NCBI RefSeq assembly: GCF_003149145.1
Contig: NZ_QGDQ01000002.1
Span: 124,001-188,000 of the forward strand
Direction of reading: 5' to 3'
From: Quadrisphaera granulorum
GTDB taxonomy: Bacteria > Actinomycetota > Actinomycetes > Actinomycetales > Quadrisphaeraceae
DNA: 64,000 nucleotides
Shown here: positions 24,254 to 33,088 of the stretch, in pieces
Layout: each line of letters begins with the position of its first letter
How positions within the stretch are numbered: the stretch's first letter is position 1
Position numbers and translations under genes: made by a program
The notes under the pieces: model-generated
The model's database searches: none
Told to the model about the DNA's origin: nothing
What the model saw: the letters and a program-made list of their open reading frames with translations, nothing else

Positions 24254-24305
24254 CCCGGCGCTACGAAGCCGTCAGCGGGACGCACAGGGCTCCCTGAAGG
24301 TCATC

Positions 24306-24355
24306 ACGACGACGAAGGCCCCCGACCTGAGCAGGTCGGGGGCCTTCGTCGTCGT
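24306..24355. terminator. Bidirectional hairpin terminator between the GNAT gene and trxA
   Basis: A 23-bp perfect stem (24306-24328 with 24333-24355) closes a 4-nt loop GAGC; the arms include AAGGCCCCCGACCT. It lies between convergent genes and would end both transcripts. Confidence 0.9.
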
Positions 24356-24364
24356 CAGTGGCTG

Positions 24365-24688
24365 TCAGCCGATGAACTCAGCCAGCTCGCGCTCGAGCAC
24401 GGGCTTGGGACGGGCGCCGATGATCTGCTTCACCAGCTCACCGCCCTTGTAGACGTTGAGGGTCGGGATCGAGGTGATCCCGTAGGCCGCGGACGTGCGC
24501 GGGTTCTCGTCGGTGTTCACCTTGACGACGTCGAGGACCTCGGCGTGCTCACCGGCGATCTCCTCGATGATCGGGGAGACCTGGCGGCACGGGCCGCACC
24601 AGGGGGCCCAGAAGTCGACGAGGACGGGCTTATCGTTCTGGAGCACCTCGGTGTCGAAGGTGGCGTCGGTGACGGCGCGAGCGCTCAT
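24365..24688 (-). CDS. trxA: Thioredoxin
   Basis: A 107-residue thioredoxin that reduces disulfides in cytoplasmic proteins. The redox motif WCGPC has Cys31 and Cys34 inside VDFWAPWCGPCRQ; the cis-Pro segment is ITSIPTLNVYKGG. It follows trxB by 47 bases on the same strand, forming a trxB-trxA unit that regenerates thioredoxin with NADPH. Confidence 0.97.
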   Translation of the reverse strand: MSARAVTDATFDTEVLQNDKPVLVDFWAPWCGPCRQVSPIIEEIAGEHAEVLDVVKVNTDENPRTSAAYGITSIPTLNVYKGGELVKQIIGARPKPVLERELAEFIG

Positions 24689-24735
24689 GGCGGTTCCTTT
24701 CGGTCTGCGCAGGGGTACTGGAAGGTTGGTCTGGG

Positions 24736-25737
24736 TCAGCTGACGGCGGTCGCCTCGGCGACCTCTTCGGCTTCCACCGCGGCGACCCGCGGAGAGTCGG
24801 TGTCGGCGAGGGCGGCGAGGTAGCGCTCGGCGTCCAGGGCGGCGACCGTGCCGGAGGCGGCCGCGGTGATGGCCTGGCGGTACTCGTGGTCGACGACGTC
24901 GCCGCAGGCGAACACGCCCGGCAGGTTGGTGCGCGAGGAGCGCCCCTCCACGGCCACGTACCCCTTGTCGTCGAGGTCGACCTGGCCGCGGAACAGGTCG
25001 ACGCGGGGCTCGTGGCCGATGGCCACGAAGACGCCGGACACCGGCAGCTCGGACAGCTCGCCGGTGACGGTGTCACGCAGGCGCAGCGCGGTCACCTTGT
25101 CCTGACCGACGACGTCTTCCACGGCGCTGTTCCAGGCGTAGCGGATCTTCGGGTCGTTCTGGGCCCGACGCTGCATGATCTTGGAGGCGCGCAGCTCGTC
25201 ACGGCGGTGCACCAGGGTCACGGACTCCGCGAAGCGCGACAGAAACGTCGCCTCTTCGAGGGCCGAGTCACCGCCGCCGACCACCGCGACGTCCTTGCCC
25301 TTGAAGAAGAAGCCGTCACAGGTGGCGCACCAGGAGACCCCGTGGCCGGAGAGCCGCTTCTCGTTGGGCAGGCCCAGCTCGCGGTAGGCGGAGCCGGTGG
25401 CCAGGACGACGACGCGCGCGCGGTACGTCTCACCCAGGCCCGTGCGGACCACCTTGACGTCACCGGTGAGCTCGAGCGCGACGGCGTCGTCGTAGACGAC
25501 CTCCGTGCCGAACCGCTCGGCCTGCGCCTGCATGCGCTCCATGAGCTCGGGGCCCATGAGGCCCTCGGGGAAGCCGGGGAAGTTCTCGACCTCGGTGGTG
25601 TTCATCAACGCACCGCCGACGGTCACCGATCCGGCGATCACCACCGGGCGCAGGTCGGCGCGGGCCGCGTAGATGGCCGCCGTCCACCCTGCTGGTCCCG
25701 AACCGACGATCACCAGGTCGCGGACGTCGTCGGGCAC
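24736..25737 (-). CDS. trxB: Thioredoxin-disulfide reductase
   Basis: A 333-residue FAD/NADPH flavoprotein. The FAD-binding motif is [19 protein letters not shown] at the N-terminus. The redox motif is WCATCDG with Cys137 and Cys140, and the NADPH motif is [14 protein letters not shown]. The C-terminal FAD motif [15 protein letters not shown] is intact. GTG start. First gene of the trxB-trxA pair. Relatives in actinobacteria are under SigR control; no clear SigR promoter was identified here. Confidence 0.97.
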   Translation of the reverse strand: MPDDVRDLVIVGSGPAGWTAAIYAARADLRPVVIAGSVTVGGALMNTTEVENFPGFPEGLMGPELMERMQAQAERFGTEVVYDDAVALELTGDVKVVRTGLGETYRARVVVLATGSAYRELGLPNEKRLSGHGVSWCATCDGFFFKGKDVAVVGGGDSALEEATFLSRFAESVTLVHRRDELRASKIMQRRAQNDPKIRYAWNSAVEDVVGQDKVTALRLRDTVTGELSELPVSGVFVAIGHEPRVDLFRGQVDLDDKGYVAVEGRSSRTNLPGVFACGDVVDHEYRQAITAAASGTVAALDAERYLAALADTDSPRVAAVEAEEVAEATAVS

Positions 25738-25833
25738 AGTGGGTCTCCCCTCGAAGGCGGTGGCGCCGGGTCCCGCTGCTGGTCACGGGGCGCGAGTCGT
25801 TCAACCGATCGTAGGGGCCCGTCTGTTCCCGCC

Positions 25834-28191
25834 TCAGCGAGCCGAGACCTCCTGGACCGCCGCGGCGAAGCCGGAGGAGGTCTGGGGGAGCTCGGTGAAC
25901 CACAGCAGCAGGTGGGTCGTCGAGGTCGGCTCGTCCAGCGGCACCTCGACGGTGCGACCGTCGGTGCCGGCGTCCACCGTGGCGACGACGGTGCTGCCCT
26001 CGTAGCCGCCGTCGGGGCTGCTGCGCACCTCCAGGCGGCCTCCGGTGCCCTCGGTGCGCAGCTCCAGGGAGCTCACCGTGGCGGGGGTGGTGCCGTCACC
26101 GACGACGAGCGCCAGGCCGACGCCGCGCTTGAGGTTGCCGAGCGCGGGGTTGCTGTACGTGCTGGACCGCCAAGACGTGGCCGGGTCGCCGTCGATCGCC
26201 CGGCCGGTGGCGTCGTCGTTCTCGGAGGAGTCGCCGAACGGGTCTTCCGCCAGCGCGGACGTGAGGGCAACGGAGCCGCCGTCCTGCGCAGCGGCGCTGG
26301 GAGCGCCGCCCGCCGCAGCGCCCGTGGACGGTGAGCCCGGCGCAGCGGCACCTGCGGCGGGTGCCGCTGACGTGGTCGACGGCGCGATGCCGAGCATCCC
26401 GGCGATCTGGGGCACCCGTGGCACGAGCACGACCGCCGCCACCAGGAGCACCAGGACGAGGACGACGAGCACCGCGAGCGCGGGCGTCCGGCGGCGCCGC
26501 TGCTCCGGCTCCGGGTAGGCCTCCTCCTCGGCCGCACCGGCGCGTGCCGGAGCGTGCCCCCAGCCTTCGCTGACCCAGTCGGTCGCGTCGGTGTCGGAGA
26601 AGCTGCGCGTGGTCGCGGACACCGGGCCCGGAGCCAGCCGCACCGGCTCCACCGGGGCAGACGGGTGTCGCTTCGCCGCGGGGCGAGGCCGGGGTGCGGC
26701 GATCGTCGACCCTGCCGCGGTGGGCGCCCCGAACGGAGCCGTCGGACGGTCGACCCGCTCACCGTGCGCGTCCTGACTCGACGGGGCCTGAGGCGTGCGT
26801 CGGACCTCCTGGCGGTCCGCCGGCCCGGAGTGCACCGGAGCAGTGGCGCCGGGAGCCGTGGGGACGGCGGTGCTCGGCGGGACGGCTGAGCGGGGACCGG
26901 TCACCGGGCCCAGCAGCGCCTCGAAGGCGTCCTCGCCGCCGGCCGCGAGCTCCGCCTCGCGCTCGGCGCGCCGCTGAGCAGCACGGCGTGCGGCGCGGGT
27001 GGGAAGGACGGCAACGGCCGGCTGATCGGCCCGCTCAGCGTTCAGCTGCTCAGCGGGCTCGCCGGCGCTGGGCGCGGCCACGGCGCGGTCGTCGTCGTCG
27101 TCCTGCTGGGTACCTTCGCCCTGAAGCGTCTCGTCGGGCTGGCCGGCGAAGTGCACGCCGGGGTCGCCGCCCAACCGGACCTGGGCGGGCGCGGACCCCC
27201 ATGAACTCGCGGGGGCACCGGCTTCGTGCACCAGCGGTCGCGCCATGACGACCGGCGTGGCGGGAAGGCCGAGGGCGGTGCGGGTGACCGGCCCGGCCGA
27301 GCTGCCCCAGGGAGCGAGAGCCGAGGCGACCTCGGCGGGAGTGGCCGGGCCTTCGCGGTAAGGGCCGAGCACGGTCGCGCAGAGCGCGTCCATGTCGTGC
27401 GGCACCGCGAGAGCCAGCTCCCCCGGGGCGACCGGGCTGCCGCCGCGACCCGTGGGGGCAGCGCCGAGCGCTCCGCAGCGACCCGCGGGCCACAGACCCG
27501 TGAGGGCCGCGTACAGCACGCGCACGAGGCCTTCGGCATCTTCACGGTCGGACTCGGCCGGAGTGCGTGCCGGTGCACCGGCGGCGGCGGCCGCGACCTC
27601 CAGGCCCATGACGCTCACGGCGCCGTCGGCGGTGAGGACGATGGAGGAAGGCTCCAGGCGGCGGTGGTGCAAGCCGGAGATGCTTCCGCGCGCCAGCACG
27701 GCTGCGGCCTCACCGACGAGGGCGCGCGCCCGGGCGGCGGGCAGCGGTGCCTCGCGGAGGAGCTCCGCCAGCGTGCGGCCCTGCGGCCGCTCGGTGACCA
27801 CCCAGCCGAGGGCGGTCCCGTCGGCGGCGCGGTCGAGCCCGACGTCGAGCAGGTGGGGCAGCCGGTCGTCCTCGAGGGTCGCGGTGCGGCGGGCGGCGTC
27901 GACAGCCTCGGCGGCAGTGGGACCGGACACGACGGTGATGACGACGGGACGCAGCAGCTGGTCGTCTTCGCCGTCCCAGGTGGCGGCCGCGCCGTCGCGG
28001 GTGCGTCGCTGCAGGAGGCGGTAGCGCCCATCGAGCAGCACGCCGACCGAGCCGGGGGAGCCGGCCGTCGTCCTCGTCCTCACCGTGCTGCGCGCCGAGG
28101 AGGCGCCGTCCGTCGTGGAGGGGCTCACCGGGTGGGTTCCACCGTCGCGTGGGGTCCGCATCGCTCCATCAGCCACGTCAGCGCCCCTCAT
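25834..28191 (-). CDS. Membrane-anchored pseudokinase with extracellular jelly-roll domain (MviN C-terminal type)
   Basis: A 785-residue protein. Residues about 50-310 are a Ser/Thr-kinase fold that has lost catalysis: the HRD-like site reads LHHRRLEPSSIVLT (catalytic Asp replaced by Arg), the DFG site reads SVMGLE, and no VAIK lysine is recognisable. A long disordered linker follows, then one membrane helix (TPALAVLVVLVLVLLVAAVVLV), then an extracellular domain with ATGRAIDGDPATSWRSSTYSNP, a discoidin-like carbohydrate-binding signature. This is the layout of the C-terminal half of mycobacterial MviN, which is fused to MurJ there. ATG 28191 has GGAG five bases upstream; an alternative is ATG 28161. 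murJ lies 213 bp upstream on the same strand. Confidence 0.85.
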   Translation of the reverse strand: MRGADVADGAMRTPRDGGTHPVSPSTTDGASSARSTVRTRTTAGSPGSVGVLLDGRYRLLQRRTRDGAAATWDGEDDQLLRPVVITVVSGPTAAEAVDAARRTATLEDDRLPHLLDVGLDRAADGTALGWVVTERPQGRTLAELLREAPLPAARARALVGEAAAVLARGSISGLHHRRLEPSSIVLTADGAVSVMGLEVAAAAAGAPARTPAESDREDAEGLVRVLYAALTGLWPAGRCGALGAAPTGRGGSPVAPGELALAVPHDMDALCATVLGPYREGPATPAEVASALAPWGSSAGPVTRTALGLPATPVVMARPLVHEAGAPASSWGSAPAQVRLGGDPGVHFAGQPDETLQGEGTQQDDDDDRAVAAPSAGEPAEQLNAERADQPAVAVLPTRAARRAAQRRAEREAELAAGGEDAFEALLGPVTGPRSAVPPSTAVPTAPGATAPVHSGPADRQEVRRTPQAPSSQDAHGERVDRPTAPFGAPTAAGSTIAAPRPRPAAKRHPSAPVEPVRLAPGPVSATTRSFSDTDATDWVSEGWGHAPARAGAAEEEAYPEPEQRRRRTPALAVLVVLVLVLLVAAVVLVPRVPQIAGMLGIAPSTTSAAPAAGAAAPGSPSTGAAAGGAPSAAAQDGGSVALTSALAEDPFGDSSENDDATGRAIDGDPATSWRSSTYSNPALGNLKRGVGLALVVGDGTTPATVSSLELRTEGTGGRLEVRSSPDGGYEGSTVVATVDAGTDGRTVEVPLDEPTSTTHLLLWFTELPQTSSGFAAAVQEVSAR

Positions 28192-28404
28192 CGGTGCTCC
28201 AGGACGCACCGGTGTATCCGGAGCGCAATCAACCAACCACGGAATCGTACGGCGGATCAGCTTCGGTCCGTCGGACCTCGAAGACTGCCGTGGTGGAGAC
28301 ACGGCCGATCGGCGGGTCCGCTCCGGCGGGTCGTGGTGGTTCGCCGCGCTTCGTCCTCGTCTGTCCGGTGTCGCGCCCGGCGTGTCGTGGTGGTGCTGGT
28401 TCGG

Positions 28405-30042
28405 TCAGGGGCGGCGCAAGGGGCCGGGCAGGCGGCGCAGCAGCGGGCGCACCTCCTCGACGCGGAGCACCGCCAGCCCAGCCCCGTAGACGAGGACGAC
28501 GACGCCGCCACCGATCACGGCCAGCGCCGCCGCACCGACGTAGCTGCGCTCTAGTAGACCGTCGAGCGGCCGGACGGCGAGCAGGCCGGCTGCCGTCGCC
28601 AGTGCACCGATGACGAGCAGCCGGACATGGGTCGAGGCGATGCGGGCGGCATCGACACCACCGAGGCGGCGGTGCAGGGCGACCAGGCCCGCCAGAGCAC
28701 CCGCCCACTGCGACACCGCGAGGGATGCGGCCACTCCGACGACGCGGTGCTCCGGCGGGAGGAGGAACGAGGCCAAGGACCCGCTCACCCACAGGAACGT
28801 CGCGAGGCACTGGACGAAGAACGGGGTGCGTGCGTCCTCGAGGGCATAGAAGCCTCGTTGGACGAGGTAGGTGGCGCTGAACGGCACGAGGCCCAGCGCC
28901 GCGACCGCGACGACGGCTCCCAGAGCACGGCCCGGCTGGGCGCGACCGCCTCCGAGGAGCACGCCTGCGGCGTCAGCCGTGACGATCAGACCTGCCGTGG
29001 CGAGGACCATCGCGACGCCCACCGTGCGCATGGCTGATGAGACATCAGCCCGAAGCTCCTCCAGGGCCCCTCTTGCGGCGGCGGCGCTCATCCGTGTGAA
29101 GAGCGCCGTCACGAGCGAGACCGTGACCAGTGAGTGGGGGAGCATGAAGAGCAAGAAGGCGTTGGCCCACGCGTAGTTTCCCGCCCCGCTGTCGTCGGGG
29201 ACCGACGTCGTCACGTTGCTGACGACGAGGGCCGTTCCCTGGCTCAGGAGCAGCGCTCCAAAGGTCCAGCCGGCGACCTTCCCCGCGGTGCGCAGGCCCA
29301 TGCCGCGGACCCCCCAGCGCGGGCGCAGGCGTACGCCTGCGCGCCGGAGCGGCACCAGGAGGATCAGCGCCTGCGCGACGACGCCCAGCGTCGAGCTGCC
29401 GGCCAGGACGGCGATCTGCGCGGGGGTCCAGGCATCTGCAGGAGTTGTCTCGCTGACGCGGCCGAAGGCCAGCACGAAGGCACCGAGGCCCGCGAGCGCG
29501 ACAACGTTGTTGACGACCGGCGCCCACATGTAGGCCCCGAAGTGGCCCTTGGCGTTGAGGATCTGACCGAGCAGCGTGTACAGCGCGTAGAAGAAAACCT
29601 GGGGGAGGCACCAGAACGCGAAGGCGATCGCCAGTGGTCGCATCTCCCCCGGAGACTCCGTGGAGAACAGCCACACGATGGCCGGTGAGGCGAGGGTCAG
29701 CAGCAGCGTGGCAGTGGCGAGCACCGCCACCGCGGCGGTGACGAGCCTGTCGAGGTACTCCGCGCCGCCGTCGGGCCGTTGCATGGCCCGCACCACCTGC
29801 GGCACCAGGACGGCGTTGAGCACGCCCCCTGCGATCAGCAGGTACAGATTGGTGGGGATGGTGTTGGCGAGGGTGAACGCGTTCCCCCCTGCCGTCAGGA
29901 CACCACCGATGACGAGCGCCAGGACTGCCGCTCGCACGAAGCCGAGCACGCGGGAGACCGCCGTCCCCGCCGCCATCACCGCACTGGCGCGCCCCAGCGC
30001 CGCTCCTCTGAGGGATCGGCGATCGGAACGCGCTTCAGCCAC
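28405..30042 (-). CDS. murJ: Lipid II flippase MurJ
   Basis: A 545-residue MOP-superfamily transporter with about 14 membrane helices that moves lipid II across the inner membrane. Typical stretches are GTAVSRVLGFVRAAVLA, NTIPTNLYLLIAGGVLNAVLVP, FYALYTLLGQILNAKGHFGAYMW and QRGFYALEDARTPF. It ends shortly after the last helix and lacks the pseudokinase extension of mycobacterial MviN. The GTG start overlaps the DUF6049 stop (GTGGCTGA). Confidence 0.96.
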   Translation of the reverse strand: MAEARSDRRSLRGAALGRASAVMAAGTAVSRVLGFVRAAVLALVIGGVLTAGGNAFTLANTIPTNLYLLIAGGVLNAVLVPQVVRAMQRPDGGAEYLDRLVTAAVAVLATATLLLTLASPAIVWLFSTESPGEMRPLAIAFAFWCLPQVFFYALYTLLGQILNAKGHFGAYMWAPVVNNVVALAGLGAFVLAFGRVSETTPADAWTPAQIAVLAGSSTLGVVAQALILLVPLRRAGVRLRPRWGVRGMGLRTAGKVAGWTFGALLLSQGTALVVSNVTTSVPDDSGAGNYAWANAFLLFMLPHSLVTVSLVTALFTRMSAAAARGALEELRADVSSAMRTVGVAMVLATAGLIVTADAAGVLLGGGRAQPGRALGAVVAVAALGLVPFSATYLVQRGFYALEDARTPFFVQCLATFLWVSGSLASFLLPPEHRVVGVAASLAVSQWAGALAGLVALHRRLGGVDAARIASTHVRLLVIGALATAAGLLAVRPLDGLLERSYVGAAALAVIGGGVVVLVYGAGLAVLRVEEVRPLLRRLPGPLRRP

Positions 30043-32506
30043 GGGGTGTCTCCTCGGGTCGGCGGGCAGCCGTGCGAGTGGTGTCGGCCTCCTCGGCGGA
30101 CCTCACGACGGGGGGAGCGGGACGGCGCTTGACGCGCACCACGGTGCGGGCGAGCCCCCCGACGAGCACCAGCCCGACGACGCCGGCGGCGATCGCCACG
30201 CCCCGGCCTTCCCAGTCGGCTCGGACCATGACGCGCACCGGCGCGGGCTTTCCGACCCGGGTCCCCTGCGCGTCGGTGAGGTACACCGTCACCAGCGTGT
30301 CGCCGCTGGCCGAGGCACGCACCGGCAGCGGGACGCTCTCCTGCGATCCGGGGGCGATGAGCTTCTCGACCGGTGGGCCTGGGACCAGTCGCAGGTTGGT
30401 GGAGCTCAGCTCCACACGCACCGTCACGGCAACCGGAAGGTTGTTGCGCACGATCACCGGCAGGCTGACGTTCTCGGAGACCGCCGTGAGGGGGGTCGGC
30501 ACGATCTCGATGCCGCTGCGCAGCCACTCGGTGCGCTCCGCGAGAGCGTCCAGGGCTGAGCGCCAGGCACCGGGGTCCGCACGCCACCCCACGGAAGCGG
30601 CTGCCGTGGCGCTGCTCTGCACCGGCGCCAGCAGTTGCTGGCGCTGCTCGGTGGGCACCAGCGTCGCCATGGTGCTGGCAGCGGAGACCGCGTCCATCGC
30701 GGTCCGCAGCCCAGCGGCGTCCAAAGGCGCTCCTGCGCTGCTGGGATCGGCGCTGCCGTCACCCGCGTCGGTCACGGTGAACTGTCCTGACCCGGGGGCT
30801 GCGAGCAGGTCGGGCAGCGACGTGCTGCGCACCCACGGGGCACTCCCGGCCGGGCCGAGGACTGCCGCGACGGCCGTCGGGGAGGGCGACCAGTCCCTCG
30901 GGAGAGCGAGCACCACGCCGCCGCCGCCGGCCGCCGCGACCGCCGTGTCCGCCAGCAGGCGTGCCGACGTCTCGGCCTGCCCGTTTCCGTTGGTCCCCCC
31001 GGCGCCGTTGCTCCCGTTGCTCCCGTCGTCGTCCGCCTCGTCGGTGGCGGCCGCGACCCGCGCCGAATCGGTGGTGTCGACCAAGACACCTGTCGCGCTC
31101 ACCGGGTTGCCGTCAGGGGCGGTGGCCGTGAGAACAGCCGTGGCGGGCGACCATCCGCTGGCCGTAGCCGCTCCCGGGACCAGCGAGGAGGACACCAGCA
31201 CCGCCGGCACCTGAGCCGGGTCTCCAGTGGCGCGCGTCGTCGCCGCGGACTGGACGACCAGGGAAGCCGCAGGCGCGGAGCCGGGGTCCACCGGCCACAG
31301 GAGCGTGCCGTCGTCGTCGCCGTCCAGCTCCTCGGAGGACTGAGCCACCGCCAGCCCCACGAGGTCGTCGGTCTGAGCGGCGGCCGCCGCGACGACGTCG
31401 GTATCACCGCGCGGCAGCACCACGCTGGCGCCGCTGGTCCTCGCGGCCAGTGCGGTCAGCCACGCCTGCACTTCCGGGGACTCCTCGCCCTCGGTGCCTT
31501 CCCTGAGCTCCGGAACGTCACCGGTGCCTTCCCCATCCGAGGGTGCGGAGGACGCCGAGGGTGCCGTGGTGCCGCTGGCGCTGAAGTTGGGCGAGGCGCT
31601 CTGCGCTGGAGTGGAGGCGGGCGGGGGAGTCGTGGTGGAGTCGGTGGGGGAGCTGCTGGAACCGGTGCCCGGAGTTCCGCTGGGCGTGCCACTCGGGCTC
31701 GACGTGCTGCCCGAGGACGGGGGCGTCGTGCTCTGCTGCGTCGGCACAGCGAACGGGCCGAGCAGGGCCGGGTCGACCACGGGGGTCGTGCCGGGCAGGG
31801 ACATCGCCTGCAGCACCCGCGTGAGCCTGTCTCGTTGCTCCTCCACTCGGGCCTCGGGGAGCTGCCCGGTGTCCACGTCAGGAGGTCCCGCGGTCACCGG
31901 CGCGACCACGGTAAAGGCCGCGGGCGTCGGGACGCTGCCCGGGGGAGCCCAGACGACGAAGGTTCGCAGCGCGGTGAGGCGCTGCAGGGAGGAATCGAGG
32001 ACGTCGACGGTGACTCCCCGCACGCCGAAGTCCGGCCCGAGCGCGAGCTGGTCAGCGTCGACGGTGAAGGTGACCTCCATGCCCTCGCCCGGGGCCAGCG
32101 TCTGACCCAGCGGCTGCTCGGCGCCGTCGACCCCGGCAAAGCGGTCTCCGCCCTGGACCCCCTGCCCCGCAGCCCAGGCGTCGACGGCCTTGCGGTCGGC
32201 CAGCACAGGCGAGTTGACGAACAGGCGCGCCCGCGCGCCAACCAGGGGACTGGCACTGGTGTTGACCACCTGGACGCGGACCACGAGCTGCGAGCCGGGG
32301 ACCAGCGCCGCCGGACCGATCTGTGTGAGCTCCAGGCCGATACCGCTGTGGCCGACGACCACGGCAGGAACCCCGGTATCCACCGGACTGGCCAGGGCGG
32401 CCGGGGCGAGAGCGGTGGGAGCCAGGGCGGCGGGAGCCAGGGCCAGCGCCGCCGCTCCCAGGAGGACGACGAGCCGCGGCCGTCCGGGGCCCACAGGCTC
32501 AGCCAC
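30035..32506 (-). CDS. DUF6049 family secreted/membrane protein
   Basis: An 823-residue envelope protein. It has an N-terminal signal sequence (RLVVLLGAAALALAPAALA), Ig-like segments (RVQVVNTSASPLVGARARL, VTVRVELSSTNLRLVPGPP), a Thr/Ser/Pro-rich linker, and a large extracellular middle. One C-terminal membrane helix (GVAIAAGVVGLVLVGGLARTV) leads to a short basic tail. The family is conserved between the CCA/NUDIX genes and murJ in actinobacteria and is presumably involved with the envelope; function unknown. The start is uncertain between GTG 32506 (overlapping the NUDIX stop as GTGGCTGA) and GTG 32494. A much longer upstream frame extension is antisense to pcnA and was excluded. Confidence 0.82.
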   Translation of the reverse strand: MAEPVGPGRPRLVVLLGAAALALAPAALAPTALAPAALASPVDTGVPAVVVGHSGIGLELTQIGPAALVPGSQLVVRVQVVNTSASPLVGARARLFVNSPVLADRKAVDAWAAGQGVQGGDRFAGVDGAEQPLGQTLAPGEGMEVTFTVDADQLALGPDFGVRGVTVDVLDSSLQRLTALRTFVVWAPPGSVPTPAAFTVVAPVTAGPPDVDTGQLPEARVEEQRDRLTRVLQAMSLPGTTPVVDPALLGPFAVPTQQSTTPPSSGSTSSPSGTPSGTPGTGSSSSPTDSTTTPPPASTPAQSASPNFSASGTTAPSASSAPSDGEGTGDVPELREGTEGEESPEVQAWLTALAARTSGASVVLPRGDTDVVAAAAAQTDDLVGLAVAQSSEELDGDDDGTLLWPVDPGSAPAASLVVQSAATTRATGDPAQVPAVLVSSSLVPGAATASGWSPATAVLTATAPDGNPVSATGVLVDTTDSARVAAATDEADDDGSNGSNGAGGTNGNGQAETSARLLADTAVAAAGGGGVVLALPRDWSPSPTAVAAVLGPAGSAPWVRSTSLPDLLAAPGSGQFTVTDAGDGSADPSSAGAPLDAAGLRTAMDAVSAASTMATLVPTEQRQQLLAPVQSSATAAASVGWRADPGAWRSALDALAERTEWLRSGIEIVPTPLTAVSENVSLPVIVRNNLPVAVTVRVELSSTNLRLVPGPPVEKLIAPGSQESVPLPVRASASGDTLVTVYLTDAQGTRVGKPAPVRVMVRADWEGRGVAIAAGVVGLVLVGGLARTVVRVKRRPAPPVVRSAEEADTTRTAARRPEETPRG

Positions 32507-33017
32507 CGCTGGCGAGCAGCTCGCTCGCGGCGCGAGCGATCCGACGCTCGTTGGAGAAGGCCAGCCGCTTGCCAAGCTCGGCCACGGGGACCCAGGCAGC
32601 CTCGACAGCTTCCGCGTCCGGATCACCTTCCACGCTGATCGCTCCCCCCGTGGCCTCGAGCAGGTAATGGTGAACCGTCTTGTGGATCCGGCGGCCCTCC
32701 ACGGAGAACCAGTAGTCGATGGTGCCGAGCTCCCCCACCACCACGCCGGTAATGCCGGTCTCCTCGGCGACCTCGCGGACCGCGGCCTCCTGCGGCGTCT
32801 CGTCGCCCTCGAGGTGGCCCTTGGGCAGGCACCACTCCAGGCGACCGGCGCGGTTGAGGCGGGCGATGAGCGCGGCCCTGGCCTCACCGGTGGACGTCTC
32901 CACCACGATGCCGCCCGCGGAGACCTCCTCCACGGTGCGTCCGCCATGACGCCATCCGTTGCGGCCCTCGCCCTGACGGCGTCGTCCCGGCGTCGGTCGA
33001 CGCTCACCGGGGGACAT
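32499..33017 (-). CDS. NUDIX hydrolase
   Basis: A 172-residue pyrophosphohydrolase. The NUDIX box is complete: GHLEGDETPQEAAVREVAEETGI, preceded by EWCLPKGH. The N-terminus VEEVSAGGIVV is typical; a 27-residue basic extension precedes it. The gene next to the CCA-adding enzyme and divergent from it is a conserved actinobacterial arrangement. The substrate (nucleotide-X diphosphate) cannot be told. The end overlaps the DUF6049 start. Confidence 0.94.
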   Translation of the reverse strand: MSPGERRPTPGRRRQGEGRNGWRHGGRTVEEVSAGGIVVETSTGEARAALIARLNRAGRLEWCLPKGHLEGDETPQEAAVREVAEETGITGVVVGELGTIDYWFSVEGRRIHKTVHHYLLEATGGAISVEGDPDAEAVEAAWVPVAELGKRLAFSNERRIARAASELLASGG

Positions 33018-33088
33018 GCCGCCACTGTAACTACGGGACCTCTGGCAGCCTTGACGCTCGTGTCGCGCCTCGCCAGTGGATCCGCGCC

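Noticed and set aside
28192-28404. A frameshift joining murJ and the pseudokinase gene
   Set aside because: MurJ ends cleanly after its last helix, the gap has no coding signal in any frame, and the downstream ATG has its own ribosome site; still, reads should be checked.
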